Of a stretch of 55,997 nt of DNA, positions 34,422 through 43,389 are shown in pieces. Each line of letters starts with the position of its first letter. Positions within the stretch are counted from its first letter, which is position 1. The DNA lies in the NCBI GenBank assembly GCA_946886405.1, contig CAMPIO010000014.1:1-55997 (forward strand). The letters are read 5' to 3'. The DNA comes from an uncultured Pseudoxanthomonas sp. GTDB lineage: Bacteria > Pseudomonadota > Gammaproteobacteria > Xanthomonadales > Xanthomonadaceae. The notes beneath the pieces are model-generated. The model was not told the DNA's origin, did no database searches, and was given only the letters and a program-made list of their open reading frames with translations. The translations under genes and the position numbers were made by a program.

Positions 34422-34480
34422 GCCGCGTTGACGCCTTTCAGCGCCGCATGCTTCACTCGGCGCGGGAGAGGAGGACAAGC

Positions 34481-35941
34481 ATGGCCACGAAGAAAGCGCC
34501 GCCGAAGCCGCGTCGCGAGCCGATGTCGCGGGTGGATACCGCCTGGTTGCGGATGTGTCGTCCGACCAATCCGATGATGATCACCGGCGTGCTGATGTTC
34601 GACGAGCCGATGACGCTCGACAAGCTGAAGCAGGTGATCAGGAAGCGCTTCCTCGCCTATCCGCGCTTCCTGCAGAAGGCGGTCGACACGCCGGCGGGGG
34701 CGTCGTGGGTCACCGACCCGGACTTCGACCTCGACTGGCATGTGCGCATTTCGGCGCTCCCCGGCCGTCACGATCCCAGATCCGAGAAGAAGGCGCTCGA
34801 ACGCTTCACCAGCCAGATGGCGTCCTCGCCCTTGGACAAGACCAAACCGCTCTGGCAGTTCCACCTGATCGAGCGCTACGGCACCGGCTCCGCGTTGGTG
34901 GCGCGCATCCATCACAGCTATGCGGATGGCATCGCACTGGTACAGGTGCTGTTGTCGCTGACCGATACCAGCCGCAAGCCCGATGCCGGCAAGGACCTCC
35001 GTTCGGCATGGTTGAAGAAGGATGGTGCGGACGTGGTGCGACGTGTCGGCGCCATCGACCGCTACGTGCAGATCGGCGGCAAGGTGCTCGGCAAGGGCAT
35101 GGAGATGATGCAGGACCCCACGCTGGCGACGATGCTGGCGAAGGAGGGCGGCGAGATCGGCCGTGAACTGCTGCACGCGCTGTCGCTGTCGGACGACCCG
35201 CCGACCCTCCTGCGCGGGAAGCTCGGCGTCAGCAAGCGCGTCGCCTGGGCCGAGCCGCTGGATCTGGAAGAGGTGAAAGCGGTCGGACGCGCCTGCGACT
35301 GCACGGTCAATGACGTGCTGATGGCAGCGGCGGCCGGTGCACTGCGCAGTTACATGCTGGAACGGGGCGAACAGCTCGACGGCGTCACTCTGCGGGCGAC
35401 CGTGCCGGTCAACCTGCGGCCGCTGGAGCACGCGCGCAAGCTGGGCAACCATTTCGGCCTGGTGTTCCTGGACTTGCCGGTGGGCGAAGACAACCCTATC
35501 CGGCGCCTTGAGCGCGTAGCCGAGTGCATGCGGGACCTGAAGAATTCACGGCAAGCCATTGTTGCATTTGGACTTTTGGCGGCGCTCGGCATGGCGCCAG
35601 CGGCCATCCAGGGCGTGGCGCTCGAGTTGTTCTCGCGCAAGGCGACGGCGGTGGCCACCAACGTGCCCGGTCCGCAGCAACCGCTCTACATGGGAGGTGC
35701 GCGGTTGAGGGACATGATGTTCTGGGTGCCGCAGACAGGGTCCATCGGGCTGGGCATCTCCATCCTCAGCTACAACGGGCGCGTGCATTTCGGCCTGATC
35801 GCGGACGCCAAGCTGATCCCGGATCCGGACGCGGTGATCCGCCGCTTCGGCCCGGAGTTCGACAAGCTGCTGTACCTGTCGCTGATGGGGGATTGGGAAC
35901 AGACGCTGGACGCGCCGGCGGCAGACGCATTGCTCTCCTGA
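34481..35941 (+). CDS. Wax ester synthase / diacylglycerol acyltransferase-type protein
   Basis: This acyl-CoA-dependent acyltransferase would esterify fatty alcohols or diacylglycerol to storage lipid. The 486-residue protein has the N-terminal MSRVDTAWLRM and the catalytic HHxxxDG motif as HHSYADGIALVQVL near residues 143-150. The second family landmark is NHFGLVFLDLPVG, and NVPGPQQPLYMGG is conserved near residue 390. GGAGAGGAGG just upstream gives a strong ribosome-binding site. I see no neighbouring lipid genes, and the physiological substrate is unknown. Confidence 0.92.
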   Translation: MATKKAPPKPRREPMSRVDTAWLRMCRPTNPMMITGVLMFDEPMTLDKLKQVIRKRFLAYPRFLQKAVDTPAGASWVTDPDFDLDWHVRISALPGRHDPRSEKKALERFTSQMASSPLDKTKPLWQFHLIERYGTGSALVARIHHSYADGIALVQVLLSLTDTSRKPDAGKDLRSAWLKKDGADVVRRVGAIDRYVQIGGKVLGKGMEMMQDPTLATMLAKEGGEIGRELLHALSLSDDPPTLLRGKLGVSKRVAWAEPLDLEEVKAVGRACDCTVNDVLMAAAAGALRSYMLERGEQLDGVTLRATVPVNLRPLEHARKLGNHFGLVFLDLPVGEDNPIRRLERVAECMRDLKNSRQAIVAFGLLAALGMAPAAIQGVALELFSRKATAVATNVPGPQQPLYMGGARLRDMMFWVPQTGSIGLGISILSYNGRVHFGLIADAKLIPDPDAVIRRFGPEFDKLLYLSLMGDWEQTLDAPAADALLS

Positions 35942-36050
35942 TTCCCGCCGCCACCTGAATGAACAGGGCGCAAATCGCGTCATGTAAACATTTCGATGGT
36001 TAGGCTTGCGCCCCGTTCCGCTCCATCCGCGAGCCACCCAGGAGATACCC

Positions 36051-36725
36051 ATGAACGCGATGCTCAAGACCGGCGCCCTTGCTGCGCTCACCGTGACGAT
36101 GCTGGGCGGCTGCGCCAGCTACACCGGCCAGACGAATGATCCGAACGATCCCAACCGTACGCGCAATGGCGCGCTGATCGGCGCCGGCATCGGTGCAGTC
36201 GCTGGTCTCCTGAGCGGCGGCGATGCCACCGAACGTCGCCAGCGCGCGCTGGTTGGTGCGGGTGTGGGCGGTATCGCCGGTGGTTCGATCGGTGCCTACC
36301 AGGACCGCCAGGAAGCCGAACTGCGTCGGCAGACGGCGGGCACGGGCATCGATGTCAGCCGCGATGGCGACGTCATCAAGCTCAACCTGCCCGATGGCGT
36401 GACCTTCGATTTCGGCAAAGCTGACCTGAAGTCACAGTTCTATCCGGCGCTCAACAACGTGGCCGCCACGCTGCGCGAGTACAACCAGACCATCGTGGAA
36501 GTGAGCGGCCACACCGACAGCGTCGGTTCCGACGCCGTCAACCAGCGGCTGTCCGAGCAGCGCGCCGCGTCGGTCGGCAACTACCTGATCGGCCAGGGCC
36601 TGCAGCGCGAGCGTTTCGAGATCGTCGGCATGGGCAAGCGGTATCCGATCGCCAGCAACGACACCGATTCCGGCCGCGCGGCCAACCGTCGCGTGGCAGT
36701 GCGCGTGGTGCCGGTACGTTCGTAA
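36051..36725 (+). CDS. OmpA-family outer-membrane lipoprotein with glycine zipper
   Basis: The 224-residue protein has a lipoprotein signal ending in LGGC (Cys21). A Gly-rich zipper segment follows (NGALIGAGIGAVAGLLSGGD and ALVGAGVGGIAGGSIGAY). The C-terminal OmpA peptidoglycan-binding domain has VTFDFGKADLKSQFYP, VSGHTDSVGSDAVNQRLSEQ, RAASVGNYL and GRAANRRVAVRV. It resembles E. coli YiaD and probably tethers the outer membrane to peptidoglycan. GGAGA precedes the start, and a terminator follows 20 bp after the stop. Confidence 0.92.
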   Translation: MNAMLKTGALAALTVTMLGGCASYTGQTNDPNDPNRTRNGALIGAGIGAVAGLLSGGDATERRQRALVGAGVGGIAGGSIGAYQDRQEAELRRQTAGTGIDVSRDGDVIKLNLPDGVTFDFGKADLKSQFYPALNNVAATLREYNQTIVEVSGHTDSVGSDAVNQRLSEQRAASVGNYLIGQGLQRERFEIVGMGKRYPIASNDTDSGRAANRRVAVRVVPVRS

Positions 36726-36744
36726 GCCGTCCGTACTCGCAGTG

Positions 36745-36777
36745 AAAGACGGGCCGCGCAAGCGGCCCGTTTTCTTT
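36745..36777 (+). terminator. Rho-independent terminator after the OmpA-like lipoprotein
   Basis: ACGGGCCGC (36749-36757), the loop GCAA and GCGGCCCGT (36762-36770) are followed by TTTCTTT. Confidence 0.9.
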
Positions 36778-36877
36778 GGTCGTTCCGTCGCGTGCTGTCA
36801 ACCCGTTTCCAGCTCCGCCATCCATTGCCACAATCGGGGTCCCACCCGGTCCATCGGGTCATTCAAGTACGGACGCA

Positions 36878-39241
36878 ATGCAAGACCGCAATCCCCAGAT
36901 CGCCCAGCACATCGCTGCCACCATCGCGGCCGAGATCGGCGCGCAGACCGCCCAGGCCAAGGCCGCCATCGCCCTGCTCGACGAAGGCGCCACCGTGCCC
37001 TTCATTGCCCGTTACCGCAAGGAAGTCACCGGGGGGCTCGATGACATCCAGTTGCGCGACCTGGAAGCGCGCCTGACCTACCTGCGCGAGCTGGAAGAGC
37101 GTCGCGTCGCGGTGCTCGCCAGCATCGAGGAGCAGGGCAAGCTGACCGACGAATTGCGCGCCGACATCGAAGGCGCCGACAGCAAGGCGCGTCTCGAAGA
37201 CCTTTATCTGCCTTACAAGCCCAAGCGCCGCACACGTGCGCAGATCGCGCGCGAGGCGGGTCTGGAGCCGCTCGCCGACAGCCTGCTCGCCGATCCTGTG
37301 CAGGTGCCGGAGAGCGTGGCCGCTACGTATGTCGACGCTGACAAGGGGGTGGCCGATGCCAAGGCCGCGCTCGACGGCGCACGCGCGATCCTGATGGAGC
37401 GCTGGGGCGAGAATGCCGCGCTGGTGGGAGAACTGCGCGCGTGGATGACCGAGGTCGGGGTGATCCGGGCGAAAGTTGCCGCCGGCAAGGAGGCAGAGGG
37501 CGCCAAGTACCGCGACTACTTCGACCACGCAGAACCGCTCGCGAAGATCCCGTCGCACCGGCTGCTGGCGCTGTTCCGTGCGCGCCGCGAAGAGATCCTG
37601 CTGCTCGACCTCGACCCGGGCATGGAGGCCGACGCCGGCCACCAGCAGGCGGAAGGTCGCGTGGCGGTGCATGCCGGCGTGTCTTCGCAGGGCCGCGCCG
37701 CCGACAAGTGGCTGCTGGATGCCTGCCGCCTGACCTGGCGCGCCAAGCTGCACATGCACCTGTTGCTGGACCTGTTCAACCAGGCACGAGAGAAAGCGGA
37801 AGCCGAGGCCATCGCCGTGTTCGGCGACAACCTCAAGGACCTGATGCTGGCCGCGCCCGCAGGACCGAAGGCCGTCATCGGCCTCGACCCCGGCCTGCGT
37901 ACCGGCGTGAAGGTCGCGGTAGTGGACCGCACGGGCAAGCTGGTCGATCACGCGACGATCTACCCGCACGAACCCAAGCGCCAGTGGGAGCAATCGCTGC
38001 ACGTCCTGCGCGCCCTGTGCACGAAACACCAGGTGGACCTGATCGCCATCGGCAACGGAACCGCCAGCCGCGAAACCGACAAACTGGCGGGCGACCTGAT
38101 GAAGCAGGCGAGCGACCTGAAACTGGAAAAGGTCGTCGTCAGCGAAGCGGGCGCATCGGTCTATTCCGCTTCCGAGTTCGCCTCGAAGGAGTTCCCGGAC
38201 CTCGACGTCAGCATCCGCGGCGCCGTGTCCATCGCGCGCCGCCTGCAGGACCCGCTGGCCGAACTGGTGAAGATCGAACCCAAGGCGATTGGTGTCGGCC
38301 AGTACCAGCACGACGTGGACCAGTTCCGCCTCGCGCGGGCACTCGATGCCCGCGTGGAGGACTGCGTCAATGCGGTGGGGGTCGACGTGAACACCGCCTC
38401 GGCCGCGTTGCTGACGCGCGTGTCCGGCCTGTCGTCCACGGTGGCCGAGAACATCGTGCGTTTCCGCGACGAACACGGTGCCTTCCGCACGCGCAAGGCG
38501 CTGCTGGGCGTGCCGCGCCTCGGTGAGAAAACGTTCGAGCAGTGCGCGGGCTTCCTGCGCATCGCCGACGGCGACGAGCCGCTGGATGCGTCCTCGGTGC
38601 ACCCGGAAGCCTATCCGGTGGTGGAACGCATCCTGGCCGGCAGTGGCCGGCAGGTGAAGCAGATCGTCGGCGACATCGTGTTCCTGCGCGCGGTGAAGGC
38701 GGAGCAGTACACGGACGAGAAGTTCGGCGTGCCGACCATCCGCGACATCCTCAAGGAACTGGAGAAACCCGGCCGCGATCCGCGTCCCGAATTCAAGGCC
38801 GCGCGCTTCGCCGACGGCGTGGAAGACATCAAGGACCTGCGCGAAGGCATGATCCTGGAAGGCGTGGTCAGCAACGTCGCTGCGTTCGGTGCGTTCGTCG
38901 ACATCGGCGTCCACCAGGATGGCCTGATCCACATCTCTGCGCTGGCCGATCGCTACGTGAAAGACCCGCGCGAGGTGGTGAAAGCGGGCGATATCGTCAA
39001 GGTGAAAGTGCTGGAGGTCGACGTGGCCCGCAAGCGCATCGCGCTGACTCGCCGGCTGGACGACACGCCTGCACCGCAGGCACCCCGGGAAGCGCGCGGC
39101 AACGAGTCGCGTCCGCCGCGAGGGCAGGAGCGGGGCGGGGTGCGCGATCAGCGGCGCGGCCCGGCACCCGCCAAGACAAGCGCAGCCCCCGCCGACAACG
39201 CCTTGGCCGCCGCCTTCGCGCGGGCCCGCGACAAGCCCTGA
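36878..39241 (+). CDS. tex: Tex family transcription accessory protein
   Basis: This cytoplasmic RNA-binding protein is implicated in transcription. The 787-residue protein has the Tex N-terminal helical domain ([19 protein letters not shown]), then a YqgF-like RNase H-fold domain ([18 protein letters not shown] near residue 330). Helix-hairpin-helix segments follow ([13 protein letters not shown] and [14 protein letters not shown]). An S1 domain covers about residues 650-725 ([20 protein letters not shown]). The last 55 residues are low-complexity Pro/Arg/Ala. The ATG at 36878 starts where homology begins. It converges on the next gene. Confidence 0.95.
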   Translation: MQDRNPQIAQHIAATIAAEIGAQTAQAKAAIALLDEGATVPFIARYRKEVTGGLDDIQLRDLEARLTYLRELEERRVAVLASIEEQGKLTDELRADIEGADSKARLEDLYLPYKPKRRTRAQIAREAGLEPLADSLLADPVQVPESVAATYVDADKGVADAKAALDGARAILMERWGENAALVGELRAWMTEVGVIRAKVAAGKEAEGAKYRDYFDHAEPLAKIPSHRLLALFRARREEILLLDLDPGMEADAGHQQAEGRVAVHAGVSSQGRAADKWLLDACRLTWRAKLHMHLLLDLFNQAREKAEAEAIAVFGDNLKDLMLAAPAGPKAVIGLDPGLRTGVKVAVVDRTGKLVDHATIYPHEPKRQWEQSLHVLRALCTKHQVDLIAIGNGTASRETDKLAGDLMKQASDLKLEKVVVSEAGASVYSASEFASKEFPDLDVSIRGAVSIARRLQDPLAELVKIEPKAIGVGQYQHDVDQFRLARALDARVEDCVNAVGVDVNTASAALLTRVSGLSSTVAENIVRFRDEHGAFRTRKALLGVPRLGEKTFEQCAGFLRIADGDEPLDASSVHPEAYPVVERILAGSGRQVKQIVGDIVFLRAVKAEQYTDEKFGVPTIRDILKELEKPGRDPRPEFKAARFADGVEDIKDLREGMILEGVVSNVAAFGAFVDIGVHQDGLIHISALADRYVKDPREVVKAGDIVKVKVLEVDVARKRIALTRRLDDTPAPQAPREARGNESRPPRGQERGGVRDQRRGPAPAKTSAAPADNALAAAFARARDKP

Positions 39242-39246
39242 CGCTG

Positions 39247-39277
39247 CCGCGGGACATCGGAAGCCGATGTCCCGCGG
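39247..39277. terminator. Bidirectional hairpin between tex and the convergent gene
   Basis: Two perfect 14-base arms, CCGCGGGACATCGG (39247-39260) and its complement (39264-39277), surround the loop AAG. It stands between converging stop codons. There is no T-run, so efficiency is uncertain. Confidence 0.65.
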
Positions 39278-39286
39278 TCGCGGTGG

Positions 39287-41035
39287 TCAGCGCTTCTTGC
39301 GTGGCTTCTGCGTCGCCACGGTCTTCGGTATCGCCGCCAGCAGTTCGGCGGACGCGGTCATCGATTCCAGCGCACGCTGGAGCCCGGCACTGGCGCCTTC
39401 CTGCAGTACCTTCTCGATCTGGTCGCCTTCCAGCTTGCGCACCGATTTCTCATCGGGCGAGGGGAATGCCTCGCGCAGGGCCACCAGTGCGCTGCCGATG
39501 GCGATGTCGAACAACTGCGTGCCATCCAGCCACTCCACGCCATCGAACTTCTCGCGCAGCGGGTCCGGCTCGGGCCACCACGGATCGATCTCCGGGATCA
39601 GCGGCGGCAGGCGTTCGTACAGCAGGTCCAGCGCCAGGCGGACACCCTGGCAGCGCCCGGCGAACCGACCCAGCACGTCGCGCGCGTGCTGGCCGATCAG
39701 GCGGATCGCGCCCAGGTCGAGCTTGGCCAGCGGAATGTCGGGCGTGGTCAGCACCGCTTCCATCACGCGTTCGTCCCACAGCAGGGTCCAGTAGAGGCGC
39801 GAGTTCATGCAGCGGATCCGCTCGGGCCGCGACAGCCACACGGCAAGATTGCGGTAGTAGGACTTGATCTCTTCGAAGTGGGCCTGGCCGCTGGCGGAGG
39901 ACAGGAAGCCGTTGCGCCACACATGGCCGGCCGGCAGGCCGGTGTCATTGAACAGGCCGATCAGGTTGACGTTGACGAAGTGGTGCCAGGTCGCGTCGGT
40001 GGCCACGCGACCGATGCCGGCGCGATGGCCGTCATAGGCGCAGATGCCGCCGAAGGCCTGGGCCTGCGTCGGGTCCTTGCCCCCTGACCGCGTGCCGCCC
40101 AGCACGGTGTTGGTGGAGACCAGCTCCGGCAGCGGCCGCGGTCCGCCGTCGGTCGCGGCCGGGTACTCCGCGCCCAGCGCCCCGCCGAAGTCCAGGTTCG
40201 CGCCGGTCGCCGACGGCACCACGCACTCGCCCTCATGCGCATGGTCGGGCATCACCCGGATCACGCCGCGCGGGCCACACAGCAACGGGTGCGGATAGCT
40301 GTATCGGAACAGGCCGTTGCGTCGCGAGTACATGCGCGGCTGGATGGTCTGCGGCACGTCGTCGGACTGGTCGTCGAACGAGGACACGCCCGGCGGCCGG
40401 TTGGTGTCGTTGCGGCGCGGCCCTCCCATGCTGACCTCATCCTCGCCGCCGCTGCCGAACGTCGACTGCCACAGGCGCATGCCGCGCACGCGCGGGATCG
40501 CGTGGCACAGCGCGCGCCCCAGCGAGCCATGATCGCCGGTGGCGAACAGGCCGCCACCGCCATTCATGAACTGCGTGAGCGCGCGCAGCTCGGTGTCGGA
40601 GAGACGGTCCGACGGGTATTGCTTGCCCCTGGTCTCGCCGTACGCGGTGTCGATGCCGAACAGGAAGACCACGTCGTACATGCCCGTGCCGAAGTGCGAG
40701 GCGTCGTCGAACTTGAACGTCGGGATGCGCCGGGCGATGCGTGTCTCGGTCGCCATGAGCCGGTTGCCCGACACGTTGTCGATGTGCGCCAGCGTGATGT
40801 CGAAGCGTGCGTGGCGACCCGGCATGTCGAGCAGGGAGCGGACGAAGGTGGACAGGCCGAAGTTGTTCTCGGAAAAGTCCAGATTGTCGTCCGCGACCAG
40901 CAGCAGCTTGACGGTACAGGGACGGAGGAATGGCCAGTAGAGCTCGGGATTCAGACGCCAGTCGTCGCGGAAGCGCTCGCGCAGTTCCAGATGGCGCAGG
41001 TTTTCGAGCGTGATGGGGGTATCGGTGATGGGCAT
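39287..41035 (-). CDS. Large cytoplasmic protein of unknown function
   Basis: The 582-residue protein has no signal peptide and no membrane segment. The N-terminal 200 residues look like an alpha/beta amidotransferase/ThuA-like fold: VKLLLVADDNLDFSENNFG, FDITLAHIDN, MYDVVFLFGIDTAYG, and ELRALTQFMNGGGGLFATGD followed by HGSLG. The middle is rich in Gly, Asn and His (HAHEGECVV, ICAYDGHRAGIGR, WHHFVNVNLIGLFND). The C-terminal 100 residues are helical (DIAIGSALVALREAF, IEKVLQEGASAGLQRAL) and end in a basic tail. I can give no function. AAGGA lies before the ATG at 41035. The gene stands alone between tex and the MurQ-like gene. Confidence 0.75.
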   Translation of the reverse strand: MPITDTPITLENLRHLELRERFRDDWRLNPELYWPFLRPCTVKLLLVADDNLDFSENNFGLSTFVRSLLDMPGRHARFDITLAHIDNVSGNRLMATETRIARRIPTFKFDDASHFGTGMYDVVFLFGIDTAYGETRGKQYPSDRLSDTELRALTQFMNGGGGLFATGDHGSLGRALCHAIPRVRGMRLWQSTFGSGGEDEVSMGGPRRNDTNRPPGVSSFDDQSDDVPQTIQPRMYSRRNGLFRYSYPHPLLCGPRGVIRVMPDHAHEGECVVPSATGANLDFGGALGAEYPAATDGGPRPLPELVSTNTVLGGTRSGGKDPTQAQAFGGICAYDGHRAGIGRVATDATWHHFVNVNLIGLFNDTGLPAGHVWRNGFLSSASGQAHFEEIKSYYRNLAVWLSRPERIRCMNSRLYWTLLWDERVMEAVLTTPDIPLAKLDLGAIRLIGQHARDVLGRFAGRCQGVRLALDLLYERLPPLIPEIDPWWPEPDPLREKFDGVEWLDGTQLFDIAIGSALVALREAFPSPDEKSVRKLEGDQIEKVLQEGASAGLQRALESMTASAELLAAIPKTVATQKPRKKR

Positions 41036-41199
41036 GGTGCTGTCCTTGGCGTATTGGCTGGGGATCCCTCCTGCCTCCAGAACAACGCCGCACCCCGGGC
41101 AGCACGGACACGCCAAGCGCCCTGTTCACTGAAAATCAGGGTTTTCCTACAGTCGCCTTCGTGGCGCAGAGGTAGGCCAGCACCACGCGCAACCGCGCC

Positions 41200-43275
41200 T
41201 CAGCGCGCCGCGTAGGGCGCGAGGTAGCGGCTCAGACCGTCGGTACGCAGCGTTGCCGCTGCCGTCGCCCAGTCGATCGGCTTGTCGGATTTCAGCGCTT
41301 CCAGCGTCGCCACCACGGACATTTCCACTTCCGGCAGGCCCGAGGCGCCGCTCGCGCTGCGTCGCTGCTCGATGGCGTCGAACAGCACCGCGTTGGCCTC
41401 CGCATAGGTCAGCGACGGCGTGGTGCCATGCACGTCGCGCCAGGCCGAGGTCTCCAGCACGCTGTTGACGTGGGACAGGATCAGCCACGTCGCGCGACCG
41501 ATCAGTTTCAGATTGCCCGGCTGCACACTGGTCATCGTGTTGCCGACCACGCGCCCGCGCTTGGCCATCACGCCGGTGGAGTGCGCGTTGAGCAGCATCT
41601 TCAGCACGATGGTCTGGTCAAGTTCGAAGGCGTCGCGCTGTGGCACCGTCACCGCGATCACCGGGATGGGGCGGGGCAGGGCCGCAAGGTCGCGCAGCAC
41701 GTCCGACGCCAGCGGTCGTGCCGACACCGACATCAGTACCAGGTCCGCGCCGGCCGATGCGGCGGCGTCCAGCCACTGCCGGTTGGCGTCCTGGTGCGCT
41801 TCGTCGCCCAGCAGGATCAGCGCGCCGGAATCGCCCGCCACGGGCGCATTGCGCTGCATGTTCGCCGGTGAATAGGACAGGTCGTACAGCGCCTGCTGCT
41901 CGTCGCCCGCGTTGGACAGACCGCGCAGCGCTGACTCACGCAGATAGGGGTCGTCGATGCCGTTCTCGAAGGGCGGCAGGTACAGCGCCTTGTCGAGGCC
42001 GTGGAAAGGCCGGTGCAGCAGCGCCTGCCAGGCCTGCGCGCCATTGGCGGCCGGCGTCCACACCTGGATCCACGAGCGCCGTTCGGTCGCATTCACCGCA
42101 TCCAGCGGGCCGAGCCGGAACGTCGGTGCGCGTTCGGTCACGTCGACGAACACCGGCATCAGGGCGCGCGTGGCCAGGTACGTCGCACGTCGGCCGTTCG
42201 CATAGCTCGCCGCTTCGCGGTCGGTCCACGCGGCCAGCTTCGGTGCGGCGGCTGCCGCCGTCTGCTGCAGCGCCGTGAAGCTGCGCAGGCGGTCTGCGAT
42301 GCTGGCGTCATTGAATCCCAACGAAGCCAGCTCGTCAGCGGACAGCACGTCGCGCAACAGTGCACGCGTGGCGTCTTCGAGCACTACGCCCAGCACGTAC
42401 AGGCTGGTCGTCGTGGCCTGCATGCGGGTGGAACCGGTGATGGCCTGCGGTCCGGTCGGCAGCGGGATCTTGGTGATGCGCGCATCGTCCAGCACGCGGC
42501 GACTGCGCTCGAACGGTCGCAGTACCTCGTCGGGGTTGTTGTAGACGAACCAAGTGCGGCGTGCGTCCGCACCGGCCTGGTCGGCCGCAGCCAGTGCGGT
42601 GCCGATCACCGCCGAGGTCTCGCCGCCTTCGGTGACGGCGAACACCAGGTCCTGCGGCCGGATGCGGTTGTCCTGCAACTGCAGGCGGCCGATCTCGGGA
42701 ATGTCTTCGAAGCCTTCCAGCGATGCGATCAGTGCGCGGTCGCCGCCGGTGATCTCGCCACGCACGCGCTCGCCCAGTCCCGGGTAACGGGCCTCGATCT
42801 TCGCCATGACGGGCGATTGCGCAGTGCGTTGCCAGAACGGGCGCCACAGGCCGCTCTCGATCGTTTCGGCCAGGCGGCCCGTTGAGCCGGTGCCGTAGAA
42901 ATACAGGCGGTGGCCGTCGCGCAGGGCGCGTGCGATCTCGCGCGAGGCGGCATCCAGTGCGGCCATCCGCGCCGAGTCGTCGGCCACGCCCTGCAATGCC
43001 TTCGCGATGTCTTCGTCCACCGCCAGCAGCGAGGACAGGCCATCGGCGGTGTCCGCGGCGATGCGCGTGCTCAGGTCGAAGCTGCGCGGATGGCGCTGCT
43101 CGGTCAGCAGGCTGTGCAGCTGGAACTGCTGCTTGTTCGCCACGAAGTCCTGCGACTGCGCCGACGGTGTCACGCCCAGCCGATTCGGAACGGTCTGGGC
43201 TGAAGCGGGGGCCAGCACGCCGGCCATGACAAGGAAAGACATGCTGCGCATGATGCGTTTCGCCGTACGGGACAT
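41200..43275 (-). CDS. Exported MurQ/GKRP-like double-SIS protein
   Basis: The 691-residue protein has a clear signal peptide (positively charged start, MRSMSFLVMAGVLAPASA, cleavage before QT). Residues 90-340 align by eye with MurNAc-6-phosphate etherase: FYGTGSTGRLAETIESGLW, GGDRALIASLEGFEDIPEIG, DLVFAVTEGGETS and PTGPQAITGSTRMQA. Both MurQ catalytic glutamates (in IESG and LEGFED) appear to be kept. A second SIS-like half follows (ALILLGDEAHQDANRQWLD, VLMSVSARPLA, LLNAHSTGVMAKRGRV), as in glucokinase regulatory protein. Export is odd, because MurQ works on a cytoplasmic sugar phosphate. It is divergent from the NamZ gene. GAGGGA supports the ATG at 43275. Confidence 0.8.
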   Translation of the reverse strand: MSRTAKRIMRSMSFLVMAGVLAPASAQTVPNRLGVTPSAQSQDFVANKQQFQLHSLLTEQRHPRSFDLSTRIAADTADGLSSLLAVDEDIAKALQGVADDSARMAALDAASREIARALRDGHRLYFYGTGSTGRLAETIESGLWRPFWQRTAQSPVMAKIEARYPGLGERVRGEITGGDRALIASLEGFEDIPEIGRLQLQDNRIRPQDLVFAVTEGGETSAVIGTALAAADQAGADARRTWFVYNNPDEVLRPFERSRRVLDDARITKIPLPTGPQAITGSTRMQATTTSLYVLGVVLEDATRALLRDVLSADELASLGFNDASIADRLRSFTALQQTAAAAAPKLAAWTDREAASYANGRRATYLATRALMPVFVDVTERAPTFRLGPLDAVNATERRSWIQVWTPAANGAQAWQALLHRPFHGLDKALYLPPFENGIDDPYLRESALRGLSNAGDEQQALYDLSYSPANMQRNAPVAGDSGALILLGDEAHQDANRQWLDAAASAGADLVLMSVSARPLASDVLRDLAALPRPIPVIAVTVPQRDAFELDQTIVLKMLLNAHSTGVMAKRGRVVGNTMTSVQPGNLKLIGRATWLILSHVNSVLETSAWRDVHGTTPSLTYAEANAVLFDAIEQRRSASGASGLPEVEMSVVATLEALKSDKPIDWATAAATLRTDGLSRYLAPYAAR

Positions 43276-43350
43276 CGGATCCCTCATCTGACAACGGAAG
43301 AATGCGTCGGTACCGGCGGACATCCCCTTGCACGGCACCCGACGCAGGCT

Positions 43351-43373
43351 GCTATCGTCGTGACAACGATAGC
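43351..43373. promoter_or_regulatory. Palindromic operator candidate between the MurQ-like and NamZ genes
   Basis: GCTATCGT and ACGATAGC arms surround a 7-bp centre (CGTGACA). It is the only strong symmetry in the 114-bp divergent region, 17 bp before the NamZ ATG and 75 bp before the MurQ-like ATG. One regulator could act on both genes. Confidence 0.5.
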
Positions 43374-43389
43374 AAACGGTGATGACACT

